From the IMG/VR virus record IMGVR_UViG_3300003937_000231, positions 1 through 36,869 of that record: a stretch of 36,869 nt of DNA. One strand, 5' to 3'. Below the pieces are notes generated by a model. It made no database searches. It was not told the DNA's origin and was given only the letters and a program-made list of their open reading frames with translations. This document shows, in pieces, positions 24,980 through 31,890 of the stretch. A program made the position numbers and the translations under genes. The DNA is from a virus. How positions within the stretch are numbered: the first letter of the stretch is position 1; each line of letters begins with the position of its first letter.

Positions 24980-26557
24980 GAAGTATTTTCTACCACCAGC
25001 ACCATAGCCTGGTGTTACTTCAAACTCATTATCAAATACATCGCGAACAGTAAACGATACTGTGGCTTTTGCAAACTGTCTGCTGAACACAAAATCAAGT
25101 GTGCTTAGGTCATCCAGGCTTGCTCCATCGTAAGGTCCAGGTGCTCTGTCAAACATACCACTATAAATAGTTTTGAATTTTACATCACCAAAACTTGCAT
25201 AGTAGCTCAACTGAGTTTTTAACTCTGGTACACGTGGTTGATCACTGTCTGTGTATCCAACCATTACATTAAGACTGCCATACGGTACAGCATAAGCATC
25301 TACAAATCTAATGCCCTGTGTTTTGTATTCGCCTGAGTTAATGTATGTTGCACTGTTATACACACCTGCATCATCCGTGTAGCCTGATTGGTATTGTATA
25401 CCTTGTTCAAATTCATACCTGTACAATGTTATAGCACCAAATGTAACTTCAGCACCCATAGACTCTTCTGCTTCTAAGTCTGCATTGCCTTGTACCCATA
25501 CGTCACCATTTTGTTGATACAATGTAGGGTTACGATAACTGGTAGCAAAATTTATAGAAAGCAGTTCTTTGCTGTATCCTACTCTGTAAACAAATGCATC
25601 TTCGTTTACTCTTACGCCGACACCAAATTGGTTTTCAAAGTTAATAGATGCATAACCACTGACATCAGTCTGATCGTTATCCATATATGTTTCTTGATCA
25701 CCGGTGATACCCACAATAAGTTCTGCGGCTGGTGTGCCAAGTAGATATTTGGTTTTAGCATCTAAGTAAAGTCTTTCTGCTTCGCTGTCATACGTTAAGT
25801 CATCTCCAGTAAAATAATCTGCATTATTTTTGTTATAACCTAATGTGATGTTATCATTACGAACACTCACAGCAACTTTATTACCAGTCTGAGTACAATC
25901 GTTTGACTGTGAAAAACTTGCAGTATAGCAGTTGTCATAGTCATAATCGTAATCAGTGTAATTTACATTGATGTCAAATCCACCAACTGTTTGATCAAGC
26001 CTTGCTGTTTTGTTTACATAATTATCTGTTTCATCGTTGTCAGTTCTCACTGAGCCGTTTGATACATCAAAATATGTAACACCAAATCCGCTTTGACTTA
26101 CATCAACAAGTGTATGGTCTGACCCAAGCCTGGATACAAAACCGTCTTGTAGGTCGTCTGTGATAAACACTGAACCACCCAAACTGCCTGAACCATATAG
26201 CACACTGTTAGGACCACTAACAATTTTTAATGCTTCTTGTCCAGTAACAATGTCGTGACCAAAGTCATACCATCCTGAGCCTGCATCGTTAACAGGTACA
26301 CCATTCCTAAAAATAGTTGTGTGTTCTGTTTGTGCTCCACGCTCATTATAGCCACTAAAGCCACCAAAGCCTCCGGCTGTGTATGCCATTGCAGGCATTA
26401 CTGTTTCTACTAACCCAAAGTCTTCGTTAACGTTTGGAGTAGTTTCAACAATTGTTGCACCGACTACAACAATTTCTTCTATCAAGTCATCTGCATACAC
26501 GTTAATGTTTAATAAACATGCAACGGCAAGTAATGACGCTATCTTTCTATTCTTCAT
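24959..26557 (-). CDS. TonB-dependent outer-membrane receptor
   Basis: 532 residues. A signal peptide (MKNRKIASLLAVACLLNINVYA) is followed by a TonB box-like EEIVVVGA (27-34). The plug domain then has RNGVPVNDAGSGWYDF, the IVSGPNSVLYGSGSLGGSV plug hallmark (about 112-130), and the remaining ~390 residues are alternating aromatic/hydrophobic beta strands (YNVKYTD-like repeats) ending in GAGGRKYFLTISS with a near-C-terminal Phe, typical of barrel assembly. It is short for the family (often 600-750) because of a shortened plug and loops, but looks intact. TonB-dependent receptors import B12, iron complexes or sugars. AAGGAAAA precedes the ATG. No sigma70 box is visible directly upstream. Confidence 0.93.
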   Translation of the reverse strand: MKNRKIASLLAVACLLNINVYADDLIEEIVVVGATIVETTPNVNEDFGLVETVMPAMAYTAGGFGGFSGYNERGAQTEHTTIFRNGVPVNDAGSGWYDFGHDIVTGQEALKIVSGPNSVLYGSGSLGGSVFITDDLQDGFVSRLGSDHTLVDVSQSGFGVTYFDVSNGSVRTDNDETDNYVNKTARLDQTVGGFDINVNYTDYDYDYDNCYTASFSQSNDCTQTGNKVAVSVRNDNITLGYNKNNADYFTGDDLTYDSEAERLYLDAKTKYLLGTPAAELIVGITGDQETYMDNDQTDVSGYASINFENQFGVGVRVNEDAFVYRVGYSKELLSINFATSYRNPTLYQQNGDVWVQGNADLEAEESMGAEVTFGAITLYRYEFEQGIQYQSGYTDDAGVYNSATYINSGEYKTQGIRFVDAYAVPYGSLNVMVGYTDSDQPRVPELKTQLSYYASFGDVKFKTIYSGMFDRAPGPYDGASLDDLSTLDFVFSRQFAKATVSFTVRDVFDNEFEVTPGYGAGGRKYFLTISSN

Positions 26558-26586
26558 TATTTTCCTTAATGTTAAAGTTAAAATAA

Positions 26587-26610
26587 CTCTACCCGGAAAT
26601 CCGGGTAGAG
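26587..26610 (-). terminator. Intrinsic terminator after the AAA+ gene
   Basis: 10-bp GC-rich stem CTCTACCCGG / CCGGGTAGAG with a 4-base loop, then TTATTTT on the minus strand. It separates the AAA+ ATPase from the receptor gene. Confidence 0.85.
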
Positions 26611-26641
26611 CGTTGTGTTACAAACAAGTTGTGGGAGAATG

Positions 26642-27670
26642 TTATGCAACACGTTTCATACAGGTTGACTCCGCAAGTTCTTGCCAAGTGTCCGGAGACA
26701 TCTGTTTAAGGTCTGCTACCTTAAGAACCATCCTGAGTGAAATTTCACGCAACCTGTTAGCCTTCAAAACCATAAAGTCCACTACTTCTTGGTCTCCTTC
26801 TTTACCGAAGTTATACTCGTCTAACATACCGTCACGTACAATTTGGTTAATACGTAAGAACCTATCGCTAACACTATTCATCTCAAGGTCAATGTAATGA
26901 CATCTGGACATAAGTGCTGATAAGTGATCCTTGATCTTCTTAGAACGAACGTTTTCAAAGTCAACGTTAGTAATAAAGATACAACCACCTTTGAACTCAA
27001 ATCTATCAGGAATACCTTCTCTACGAAGAGCCTGCGATTCTGACTTCCAACTAATAGTTCTTTTCTTGCCTGAGTCAAGTACTGCCTTCAACATGTTCAA
27101 GCATACTTCATCAAACAATACACTGTCGCAGTCATCAAACACAAGGATGTCACCTTTCTGCGAATTGTTGTATAGTGTCTGATACAGACCAATTGGTGTC
27201 ATTGAACCCTTGACTACTTCTGTTCTTGGCGGCTTACTGCTAAGTTTAGCCATAACATCGTATTCGTCAAGTATCTTCTCAACACCAAAACTCTTACCAA
27301 CACCTGGAGGGCCACTTACGATAAGACCTCTAACAACACCGTTTGCCACAGCATCAGTCATCTCATCAAGGATATTAAATCTACGTTTGATTCTATCCAT
27401 GGCCTGCTCTTCAGTTTCTTTTACTGCTTTTGCAGGTGCAGTTTCAGTAGACTCAACTTCAGTTGCTGGTCCGTCAACGTATTCTATATCGTTTGGATTT
27501 TCAAGCAATACACGTATTGCTTTCTTGTCTGGACCTAACACCTTGCTGGCGTCTACAGTAATAAATAAACCTTTCTTACCGAAAGTGCTTGGTTTTACTA
27601 ACGGAAACACTGTATCAGTGATAGGTGCGTTTCTGTAAGTACCTTGTATAATGCGAACTTGCTTTTCCAT
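26642..27670 (-). CDS. AAA+ ATPase
   Basis: 342 residues from the ATG at 27670, chosen because GGGAGG lies just before it; an in-frame GTG further up would include that site. N-terminal ~70 residues are a small domain (FGKKGLFITVDASKVLG), then an acidic linker. The AAA+ core has Walker A GPPGVGKS (120-127), Walker B ILVFDDCDS and a sensor-type FITNVDF. It ends with a helical lid. Unassigned family; T4-like phages use AAA+ proteins for clamp loading and DNA handling, but no gp44 signature is evident. It has its own consensus promoter and a terminator behind, so it is an independent transcript. Confidence 0.85.
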   Translation of the reverse strand: MEKQVRIIQGTYRNAPITDTVFPLVKPSTFGKKGLFITVDASKVLGPDKKAIRVLLENPNDIEYVDGPATEVESTETAPAKAVKETEEQAMDRIKRRFNILDEMTDAVANGVVRGLIVSGPPGVGKSFGVEKILDEYDVMAKLSSKPPRTEVVKGSMTPIGLYQTLYNNSQKGDILVFDDCDSVLFDEVCLNMLKAVLDSGKKRTISWKSESQALRREGIPDRFEFKGGCIFITNVDFENVRSKKIKDHLSALMSRCHYIDLEMNSVSDRFLRINQIVRDGMLDEYNFGKEGDQEVVDFMVLKANRLREISLRMVLKVADLKQMSPDTWQELAESTCMKRVA

Positions 27671-27709
27671 AATATTGCCTCCCACAGCAATTAATTAATT
27701 TATGTACAT

Positions 27710-27737
27710 ATTATAGCAGTTTTTAATGATCTGTCAA
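27710..27737 (-). promoter_or_regulatory. Sigma70-type promoter for the AAA+ gene
   Basis: TTGACA (27732-27737), 16-bp spacer, TATAAT (27710-27715) on the minus strand. Confidence 0.88.
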
Positions 27738-27757
27738 CCGTTTTGGTATGCTGTAAC

Positions 27758-28351
27758 CTATTGATTTGTAACAAGATTGTAAATTTCTTCCCAATTCTTT
27801 ACTACAATACCCTTAGGTTCTACCATATTATGCCCGTGTTCTACCAAAATTCCCTTCAATCCTGCATTGATTCCTGCTTGTACATTCTCAGGCTTATCCT
27901 CAATCCAGTAATTATCAGTGTACTTGGCACCGTATTCTGCAAGTATTTCATCCTTATCAGCACCAGTATCTAAACAAACAACGTCAATGAATGCATCACC
28001 AAACAACTTGTTTAAATTACGAGTCCTCAATTCCTTGGCATAAGGATCTAAAGACAGAGATGTTATGGCTATAAACTTATACCCATGTTGCTCAGATAAC
28101 TTTTTAACAAAGTACTGTGCATCTCTGAGGGGAGGGAGAAAGCCTATTGCGGCACTCTCGTTGAATACTTTAACAAGTTTATGTCCGTTGTTTCTGGACA
28201 TGCCATAGCGATCACCGATGGAATACATAAACTGATATCCATCAACTTTGCTATGACCGTGATGCTCCATCCAGACAGAGAAGCCTTCTTCCCAATCAAG
28301 AACTACACCATCTACGTCTGTTAAAATTATTTTGTTTTTTCTAATACCCAT
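27758..28351 (-). CDS. HAD-superfamily 5'(3')-deoxyribonucleotidase-like phosphatase
   Basis: 197 residues from the ATG at 28351; the longer frame to 28444 runs into the tRNA-Arg gene. Motif I is DVDGV at 12-16 (nucleophile D12, acid D14), followed by VLDWEEGF as in cytosolic deoxynucleotidases; AITSLS is motif II and WIEDKPENV is the motif IV aspartate region. It would dephosphorylate deoxynucleoside monophosphates or tune the dNTP pool, or act on a related small phosphate ester. The Shine-Dalgarno is weak. It lies in the tRNA/QueC-like region. Confidence 0.85.
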   Translation of the reverse strand: MGIRKNKIILTDVDGVVLDWEEGFSVWMEHHGHSKVDGYQFMYSIGDRYGMSRNNGHKLVKVFNESAAIGFLPPLRDAQYFVKKLSEQHGYKFIAITSLSLDPYAKELRTRNLNKLFGDAFIDVVCLDTGADKDEILAEYGAKYTDNYWIEDKPENVQAGINAGLKGILVEHGHNMVEPKGIVVKNWEEIYNLVTNQ

Positions 28352-28382
28352 CTTATTAATAATATATACTCCTCTAACTTGT

Positions 28383-28459
28383 TGGCGCGGCTGGAGAGAT
28401 TCGAACTCCCGACCCTGTGGTTCGTAGCCACATACTCTATCCAACTGAGCTACAGCCGC
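28383..28459 (-). tRNA. tRNA-Arg (anticodon ACG)
   Basis: Cloverleaf with a GCGGCTG/CAGCCGC acceptor stem, D arm GCTCAGTTGG, anticodon loop CTACGAA (ACG), T loop TTCGAAT, and encoded 3' CCA. Its promoter is directly upstream. Confidence 0.97.
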
Positions 28460-28473
28460 CTACCTATGAAATA

Positions 28474-28501
28474 AGTATAGCATCTTTTAGGTATTTGTCA
28501 A
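28474..28501 (-). promoter_or_regulatory. Sigma70-type promoter for tRNA-Arg
   Basis: TTGACA (28496-28501), 16-bp spacer, TATACT (28474-28479) on the minus strand, about 8 bases between predicted start and mature tRNA 5' end. It lies immediately after the stop of the upstream gene. Confidence 0.85.
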
Positions 28502-28502
28502 C

Positions 28503-28757
28503 CTACATTTCTATTGTTTTAAATTTAGTGAATCCGAGGTCCTCATCGAATGTGAGGATGAATTGTGCAAGTTCTGGATCTGATTGGAACGATAGGTGCA
28601 GTTCGTACCCTACTGTTTTAAAAGAAACTTCTATGCCGTAATTTTTAGCCCATTTGTTAACTGCATTAGATATTCTGCCTCTGTGCATTTGAGCTGGCAT
28701 ACCGCCACCACCTGAGGGTAAGTTAAATCTGATATATCTACGTTTTGTTCTATCCAT
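28503..28757 (-). CDS. Small hypothetical protein
   Basis: 84 residues from the ATG at 28757 (MDRTKRRYIRFNLPS), chosen because it overlaps the QueC-like stop by 8 bases with GGGA just before; the longer frame to 28826 is entirely inside that gene. It has a basic, Gly/Met-rich N-terminal half (PSGGGGMPAQMHRGRI) and an acidic C-terminal half. No family recognised. Its stop abuts the tRNA-Arg promoter. Confidence 0.65.
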   Translation of the reverse strand: MDRTKRRYIRFNLPSGGGGMPAQMHRGRISNAVNKWAKNYGIEVSFKTVGYELHLSFQSDPELAQFILTFDEDLGFTKFKTIEM

Positions 28758-29403
28758 TCCCTGTGTCAACTTTATCCATAGACTCAAATGCCCATGCACG
28801 TTCTTTGCAATGATAACATTTACCACATTTACCAGTCATTGTTTCTGTACAACTATGTGATAGGTTTGATATTTCTTCTACACCTAACTGAAACATAATA
28901 TCAATGGTGTGGCTCTTTTGAGTATGGTTAAAAGGAAAAATCAATGTGCCCGGCATTGGGCCTTCTATCTTTTCGCTTCTGGTGGGAAGTGTAGTATCTA
29001 AGTCTGGATTAGAACGTTGGTCGCCCATGTAAATTTGATCTACATCGTAGTTCTCTAAAGTATGCAATATAGACTCCCAAACTTTTTGTCCATGGAAACG
29101 TTGATGTAATTGTGTTATCCTAACACGAGTTGTTGACGGTAATTCTATATCAAACTTTTTCTCAACAAACTCTATAAGTGCAGGTGGATATAATTCAGCA
29201 CCATCGGTCTTGGGTATGTTAAACAAATATTTAATAACATCTTTAGGTTGTTTACCCTGTGCAATTATATCCTTACACATACAAGACAACAATACAGAAC
29301 TGTCTATACCACCACTTAAAAAGAGACCAATCTTTTTTGTAGTGTCTATGTCTATTGTTACTATTTCTCTATGGTCTTCAGGACCACATTCAAGTTTAAG
29401 CAT
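28750..29403 (-). CDS. PP-loop ATPase, QueC-like (7-deazaguanine type)
   Basis: 217 residues. An ATP pyrophosphatase (PP-loop) signature SGGIDSS is at 30-36. The C-terminus (NLSHSC, then CGKCYHCKERAWAF) has the QueC-like C-x(n)-CxxCxxC zinc site plus Arg and AF; QueC converts CDG to preQ0 in queuosine and phage deazaguanine pathways. QueD, QueE and FolE are not in the window. It lacks a Shine-Dalgarno and starts 5 bases after a TATAAATA late box, so a leaderless mRNA is predicted. A related PP-loop enzyme, such as an asparagine-synthase-like or thiolation protein, remains possible. Confidence 0.75.
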   Translation of the reverse strand: MLKLECGPEDHREIVTIDIDTTKKIGLFLSGGIDSSVLLSCMCKDIIAQGKQPKDVIKYLFNIPKTDGAELYPPALIEFVEKKFDIELPSTTRVRITQLHQRFHGQKVWESILHTLENYDVDQIYMGDQRSNPDLDTTLPTRSEKIEGPMPGTLIFPFNHTQKSHTIDIMFQLGVEEISNLSHSCTETMTGKCGKCYHCKERAWAFESMDKVDTGNG

Positions 29404-29408
29404 ATCTG

Positions 29409-29416
29409 TATTTATA
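29409..29416 (-). promoter_or_regulatory. T4-type late promoter box (TATAAATA)
   Basis: Exact TATAAATA on the minus strand, 5 bases before the ATG of the QueC-like gene. Confidence 0.65.
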
Positions 29417-29425
29417 ATTTAATAG

Positions 29426-29500
29426 TGGCGGTCCGACGGGGAATCGACCCCCGAACACCGCCGTGACAGGGCGGAATTATAACCGTTTAACTACCGGACC
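29426..29500 (-). tRNA. tRNA-Asp (anticodon GTC)
   Basis: Acceptor GGTCCGG/TCGGACC, anticodon stem CCGCC/GGCGG with loop CTGTCAC (GTC), T loop GTCGATT, encoded CCA. G34 makes it a potential queuosine substrate. Confidence 0.97.
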
Positions 29501-29513
29501 GGTTATGTACAAA

Positions 29514-29590
29514 TGGTGGGTGATGACAGGTTCGAACTGCCGACCCTCTCGGTGTAAACGAGATGCTCTACCAAACTGAGCTAATCACCC
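29514..29590 (-). tRNA. tRNA-Val (anticodon TAC)
   Basis: Acceptor GGGTGAT/ATCACCC, D arm GCTCAGTTTGGTAGAGC, anticodon loop TTTACAC (TAC), T loop TTCGAAC, encoded CCA. Confidence 0.97.
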
Positions 29591-29664
29591 ACATTGCTTT
29601 CTACTCTGGCTCTATTTAGTTTATGTAGGTCCAAGAGCTGTTGACCTGCCATTTGTTTTTGTTG

Positions 29665-29692
29665 TTTAAAGTCTGTACAAAACGAGCGTCAA
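29665..29692 (-). promoter_or_regulatory. Possible promoter upstream of tRNA-Val
   Basis: TTGACG (29687-29692), 16-bp spacer, TTTAAA (29665-29670) on the minus strand in the 125-base gap between tRNA-Glu and tRNA-Val. Poor -10 box; weak candidate. Confidence 0.3.
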
Positions 29693-29715
29693 TACGCAAA
29701 AATCAGACTATAGTA

Positions 29716-29790
29716 TGGTACTCCGTAGGAGGATCGAACTCCTATTGCTGAGATGAAAACCCAGTGTCCTAACCATTAGACGAACGGAGC
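29716..29790 (-). tRNA. tRNA-Glu (anticodon TTC)
   Basis: Acceptor GCTCCGT/ACGGAGT, anticodon stem CTGGG/CTCAG with loop TTTTCAT (TTC), T arm GGAG-TTCGATC-CTCC, encoded CCA. Confidence 0.96.
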
Positions 29791-29803
29791 AAAGATAAAT
29801 TGG

Positions 29804-29874
29804 AGGGATGGATTACTGTCGTTACTCTGTCGTAAACGAATTGTGGACTGGTAATCACTTGTAATCCTGTCCCT
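29804..29874. other. Unassigned folded element between tRNA-Glu and the 45-residue gene
   Basis: AGGGA-GGATTAC (29804-29808, 29810-29816) pairs with GTAATCC-TCCCT (29861-29867, 29870-29874), enclosing TCGTTAC (29819-29825) paired with GTAAACGA (29832-29839, one bulge). On the minus strand the element reads tRNA-length (about 74 with the following CCA) but has no T-loop or anticodon arm. Strand and function unknown. Confidence 0.5.
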
Positions 29875-29896
29875 TACCCGAGTCTCTCGACCCCTA

Positions 29897-30034
29897 TTAA
29901 ACTCCACTGGTCATGTGTTCGTATGCTTCATTACATTCTGTAATTTGCTCGCCACATGCACAGGTTTGCTCTTCCTCAAGAGTTGGCGCACCAACTAATG
30001 ATCTTATTTGTTCTTCTGTATAATTTTGTTCCAT
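29897..30034 (-). CDS. 45-residue Cys-containing protein
   Basis: 45 residues: MEQNYTEEQIRSLVGAPTLE, then EEQTCACGEQITECNEAYEH. It is acidic with three Cys (C25, C27, C34), which may form a metal knuckle. A full consensus sigma70 promoter sits immediately upstream, its -10 box ending 6 bases before the ATG, and there is no Shine-Dalgarno, so a leaderless transcript is predicted. The same promoter likely continues into the tRNA cluster. It was below the usual size limit but is supported by the promoter placement. No homologue is remembered. Confidence 0.65.
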   Translation of the reverse strand: MEQNYTEEQIRSLVGAPTLEEEQTCACGEQITECNEAYEHMTSGV

Positions 30035-30040
30035 GCTACT

Positions 30041-30068
30041 ATTATAGCAAATTAGAAAAGTTTGTCAA
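30041..30068 (-). promoter_or_regulatory. Sigma70-type promoter for the small gene and tRNA cluster
   Basis: TTGACA (30063-30068), 16-bp spacer, TATAAT (30041-30046) on the minus strand. Confidence 0.9.
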
Positions 30069-30073
30069 CCTGT

Positions 30074-30535
30074 TTATTGAATTACAATATCTTCCATTCC
30101 AGCAGTTCTAAGTTTTGTGATGTGTCCTATTTGCCATTGCTTGACATCTAAGCCTTTCATAATACCTAAGTACCTGTTTCTCAATAGACTGAATTGGTTA
30201 CATAGATGCGTTAGGTCAATAACACTATCTTCACCGTCAACATACTTTTCAGCATCTCTGCTGGACAGTTGTCTATTGTATGTTTCCAAATACTTGCGGA
30301 ATGTTTTAGAACGTTCTTTGCGAAGTTCTATGTTTAAGTGTTCGAGGATTGCTTCAATCTCTTGTAACTGATTAAAGCGATGTTCTGTGATGCCGGGTAA
30401 GGCAGAACTGGATTTCTCCAGACTGCCTCTTATCCCAACTTCATACTTGGCTTCCTCAAGTTCGTTTTCAAAGTAATTTACTGAATCAACGATCTCACCT
30501 AAATTACCAACTACTTTATTATACCAAGTACTCAT
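30074..30535 (-). CDS. uvsY: UvsY-type recombination mediator
   Basis: 153 residues. A helical, charged protein of T4 UvsY-like size (137 in T4). The C-terminal segment LDVKQWQIGHITKLRTAGMED resembles the conserved end of UvsY proteins (R-x-F-x-I-K-x-I-x-x-M/W-R). It loads UvsX onto gp32-coated single-stranded DNA, and both partners are encoded immediately upstream. It begins just after the stop of the small acidic gene. The assignment depends on the C-terminal motif and context. Confidence 0.8.
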   Translation of the reverse strand: MSTWYNKVVGNLGEIVDSVNYFENELEEAKYEVGIRGSLEKSSSALPGITEHRFNQLQEIEAILEHLNIELRKERSKTFRKYLETYNRQLSSRDAEKYVDGEDSVIDLTHLCNQFSLLRNRYLGIMKGLDVKQWQIGHITKLRTAGMEDIVIQ

Positions 30536-30537
30536 TT

Positions 30538-30774
30538 TTAATACTCGTACTCGTCGTCTTCATCCTCGTCATCAATGCCTTCGTCAAAATAAGTGACAAT
30601 GGCAGTTTTCATGACTTTGTCGAATTCGTTCATGTAAACATTAATATCCTGGATATCAATATTTTCTTCAAACAATCTCAACATGGATTCTGCTACGTGT
30701 AAACGATCTTTAGCATTGACATGGGTTTTTACAAGTTCCCATGTCTCACTAAGTAATGCTATCTCAGGACTCAT
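30538..30774 (-). CDS. Small acidic protein between uvsX and uvsY
   Basis: 78 residues: MSPEIALLSETWELVKTHV, then KDRLHVAESMLRLFEEN and an extremely acidic tail (DEGIDDEDEDDEYEY). I recall similarly sized proteins in marine T4-like phages at this site with a LLSExW...KDR pattern. It overlaps the uvsX stop by 11 bases. The DNA-mimic-like tail could tune the recombination proteins, as speculation. No enzyme motif. Confidence 0.8.
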   Translation of the reverse strand: MSPEIALLSETWELVKTHVNAKDRLHVAESMLRLFEENIDIQDINVYMNEFDKVMKTAIVTYFDEGIDDEDEDDEYEY

Positions 30775-31879
30775 CCATCAACTCCTCTATGTTATCAAGT
30801 TCATCTGGGTCAACATCGCCAAGATCAAGATCTTCTTCAAACCCTGTTGCTTTTGGATTTTGACTCCATTCATCTATAATTACCTGAAGTTTATCTCCAG
30901 ACCAACCTTTTCTGAACTCTTTGATTTCTTCACCTGTTACTGGTGAAACATAAGAGAGTTTGTTACCAACTTTATCAACGATGCCACGTGTTTCAAGCAT
31001 TTCTAATAGGCCACTATAAGGATCCATGCCTGTTTCATATGGAATCTTGATTTGCACACCTTCAAACGGTTTGCTGTAACGAGACTTAACTACCTTACAT
31101 GCCGCTCTAATACCTTGCACTGTAGATACTTTGTTACCATCGAGATCTTCTTTTAATTTAAGTTTTCTCATAGCAACAACAATACTACTTGCATATATAA
31201 AGCCTTGTCCTCCACTTATTTTATCATCTGGATCAAACATGTCCTGTGATGCATAAGTGTGGTTAGTAGCAATTAAGGCAATCGGAAAAGGTGCAATCTG
31301 GTTAACAGTGTTTCTAACCAAGGCTGTTAATGCCTTAGGCTTTCTACCCATGTCACCTTTCATGTCACCTTTTTCAAATTGTGCTACGTCAGTAGGCGTT
31401 AATAACATACCCAAACTATCAATAACAAATGCTAACTTAGGCATTTCTTCATAGGGGAGATCGCTGTAGTTTGCTTTGTAGTCTTTAACAAATTCACTAA
31501 TTGCTTTCGCAACATCGTCAATCATGCTAACACTGATCTTTAATAGTTTCTCTGGTGATGTATCAACGTCAAGTGCTTGTAGCCAATCTTCGTCGAGTGC
31601 GTTCTCTGAATCAAACAACACTACTTGACAGCCCATTTCTTGAGCGTTCTTTACAATGTTGCCTGAACATATAAACGATTTACCAGAACCGGATTCACCT
31701 GCAAATACACTAACCTTTCCTAACGGAATTCCTTTGTTAAAGTCACTACTGATTAAGTAGTTTAGTGTGTAGTTGCCTGTGCTAATCCAATCCTGTGGAT
31801 CGTGGAATCCTGCACTAATACCACTAATACTTTTAGTGATACCAGTACGGAACTTACTTAGGTCAAAAGGTTTTTGCAT
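30764..31879 (-). CDS. uvsX: UvsX, RecA-like recombinase
   Basis: 371 residues (T4 UvsX 391). Walker A GESGSGKS at 61-68, a VIDSLGMLLTP Walker B region at about 148-158, DDKISGGQGFIYASSIVVAM as the conserved L2-type region. It forms filaments on single-stranded DNA, catalyses strand exchange and supports recombination-dependent replication. AAGGAG precedes the ATG at 31879. The gene order gp32-uvsX-small acidic-uvsY keeps the whole presynaptic set in one unit. The acidic C-terminal tail (EEDLDLGDVDPDELDNIEELMDES) is typical of UvsX. Confidence 0.96.
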   Translation of the reverse strand: MQKPFDLSKFRTGITKSISGISAGFHDPQDWISTGNYTLNYLISSDFNKGIPLGKVSVFAGESGSGKSFICSGNIVKNAQEMGCQVVLFDSENALDEDWLQALDVDTSPEKLLKISVSMIDDVAKAISEFVKDYKANYSDLPYEEMPKLAFVIDSLGMLLTPTDVAQFEKGDMKGDMGRKPKALTALVRNTVNQIAPFPIALIATNHTYASQDMFDPDDKISGGQGFIYASSIVVAMRKLKLKEDLDGNKVSTVQGIRAACKVVKSRYSKPFEGVQIKIPYETGMDPYSGLLEMLETRGIVDKVGNKLSYVSPVTGEEIKEFRKGWSGDKLQVIIDEWSQNPKATGFEEDLDLGDVDPDELDNIEELMDES

Positions 31880-31890
31880 GATGTATCTCC

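Noticed and set aside
28352-28444. N-terminal extension of the HAD gene
   Set aside because: The extension is read from the tRNA-Arg sequence itself; the ATG at 28351 starts right before the DVDGV motif.
29581-29652. A 23-residue frame (MAGQQLLDLHKLN...) between tRNA-Glu and tRNA-Val
   Set aside because: It overlaps the tRNA-Val 5' end and has no Shine-Dalgarno or promoter that places its start; likely chance.
29804-29877. A fifth tRNA
   Set aside because: No T-loop or anticodon arm can be formed and the acceptor pairing has mismatches; recorded instead as an unassigned element.
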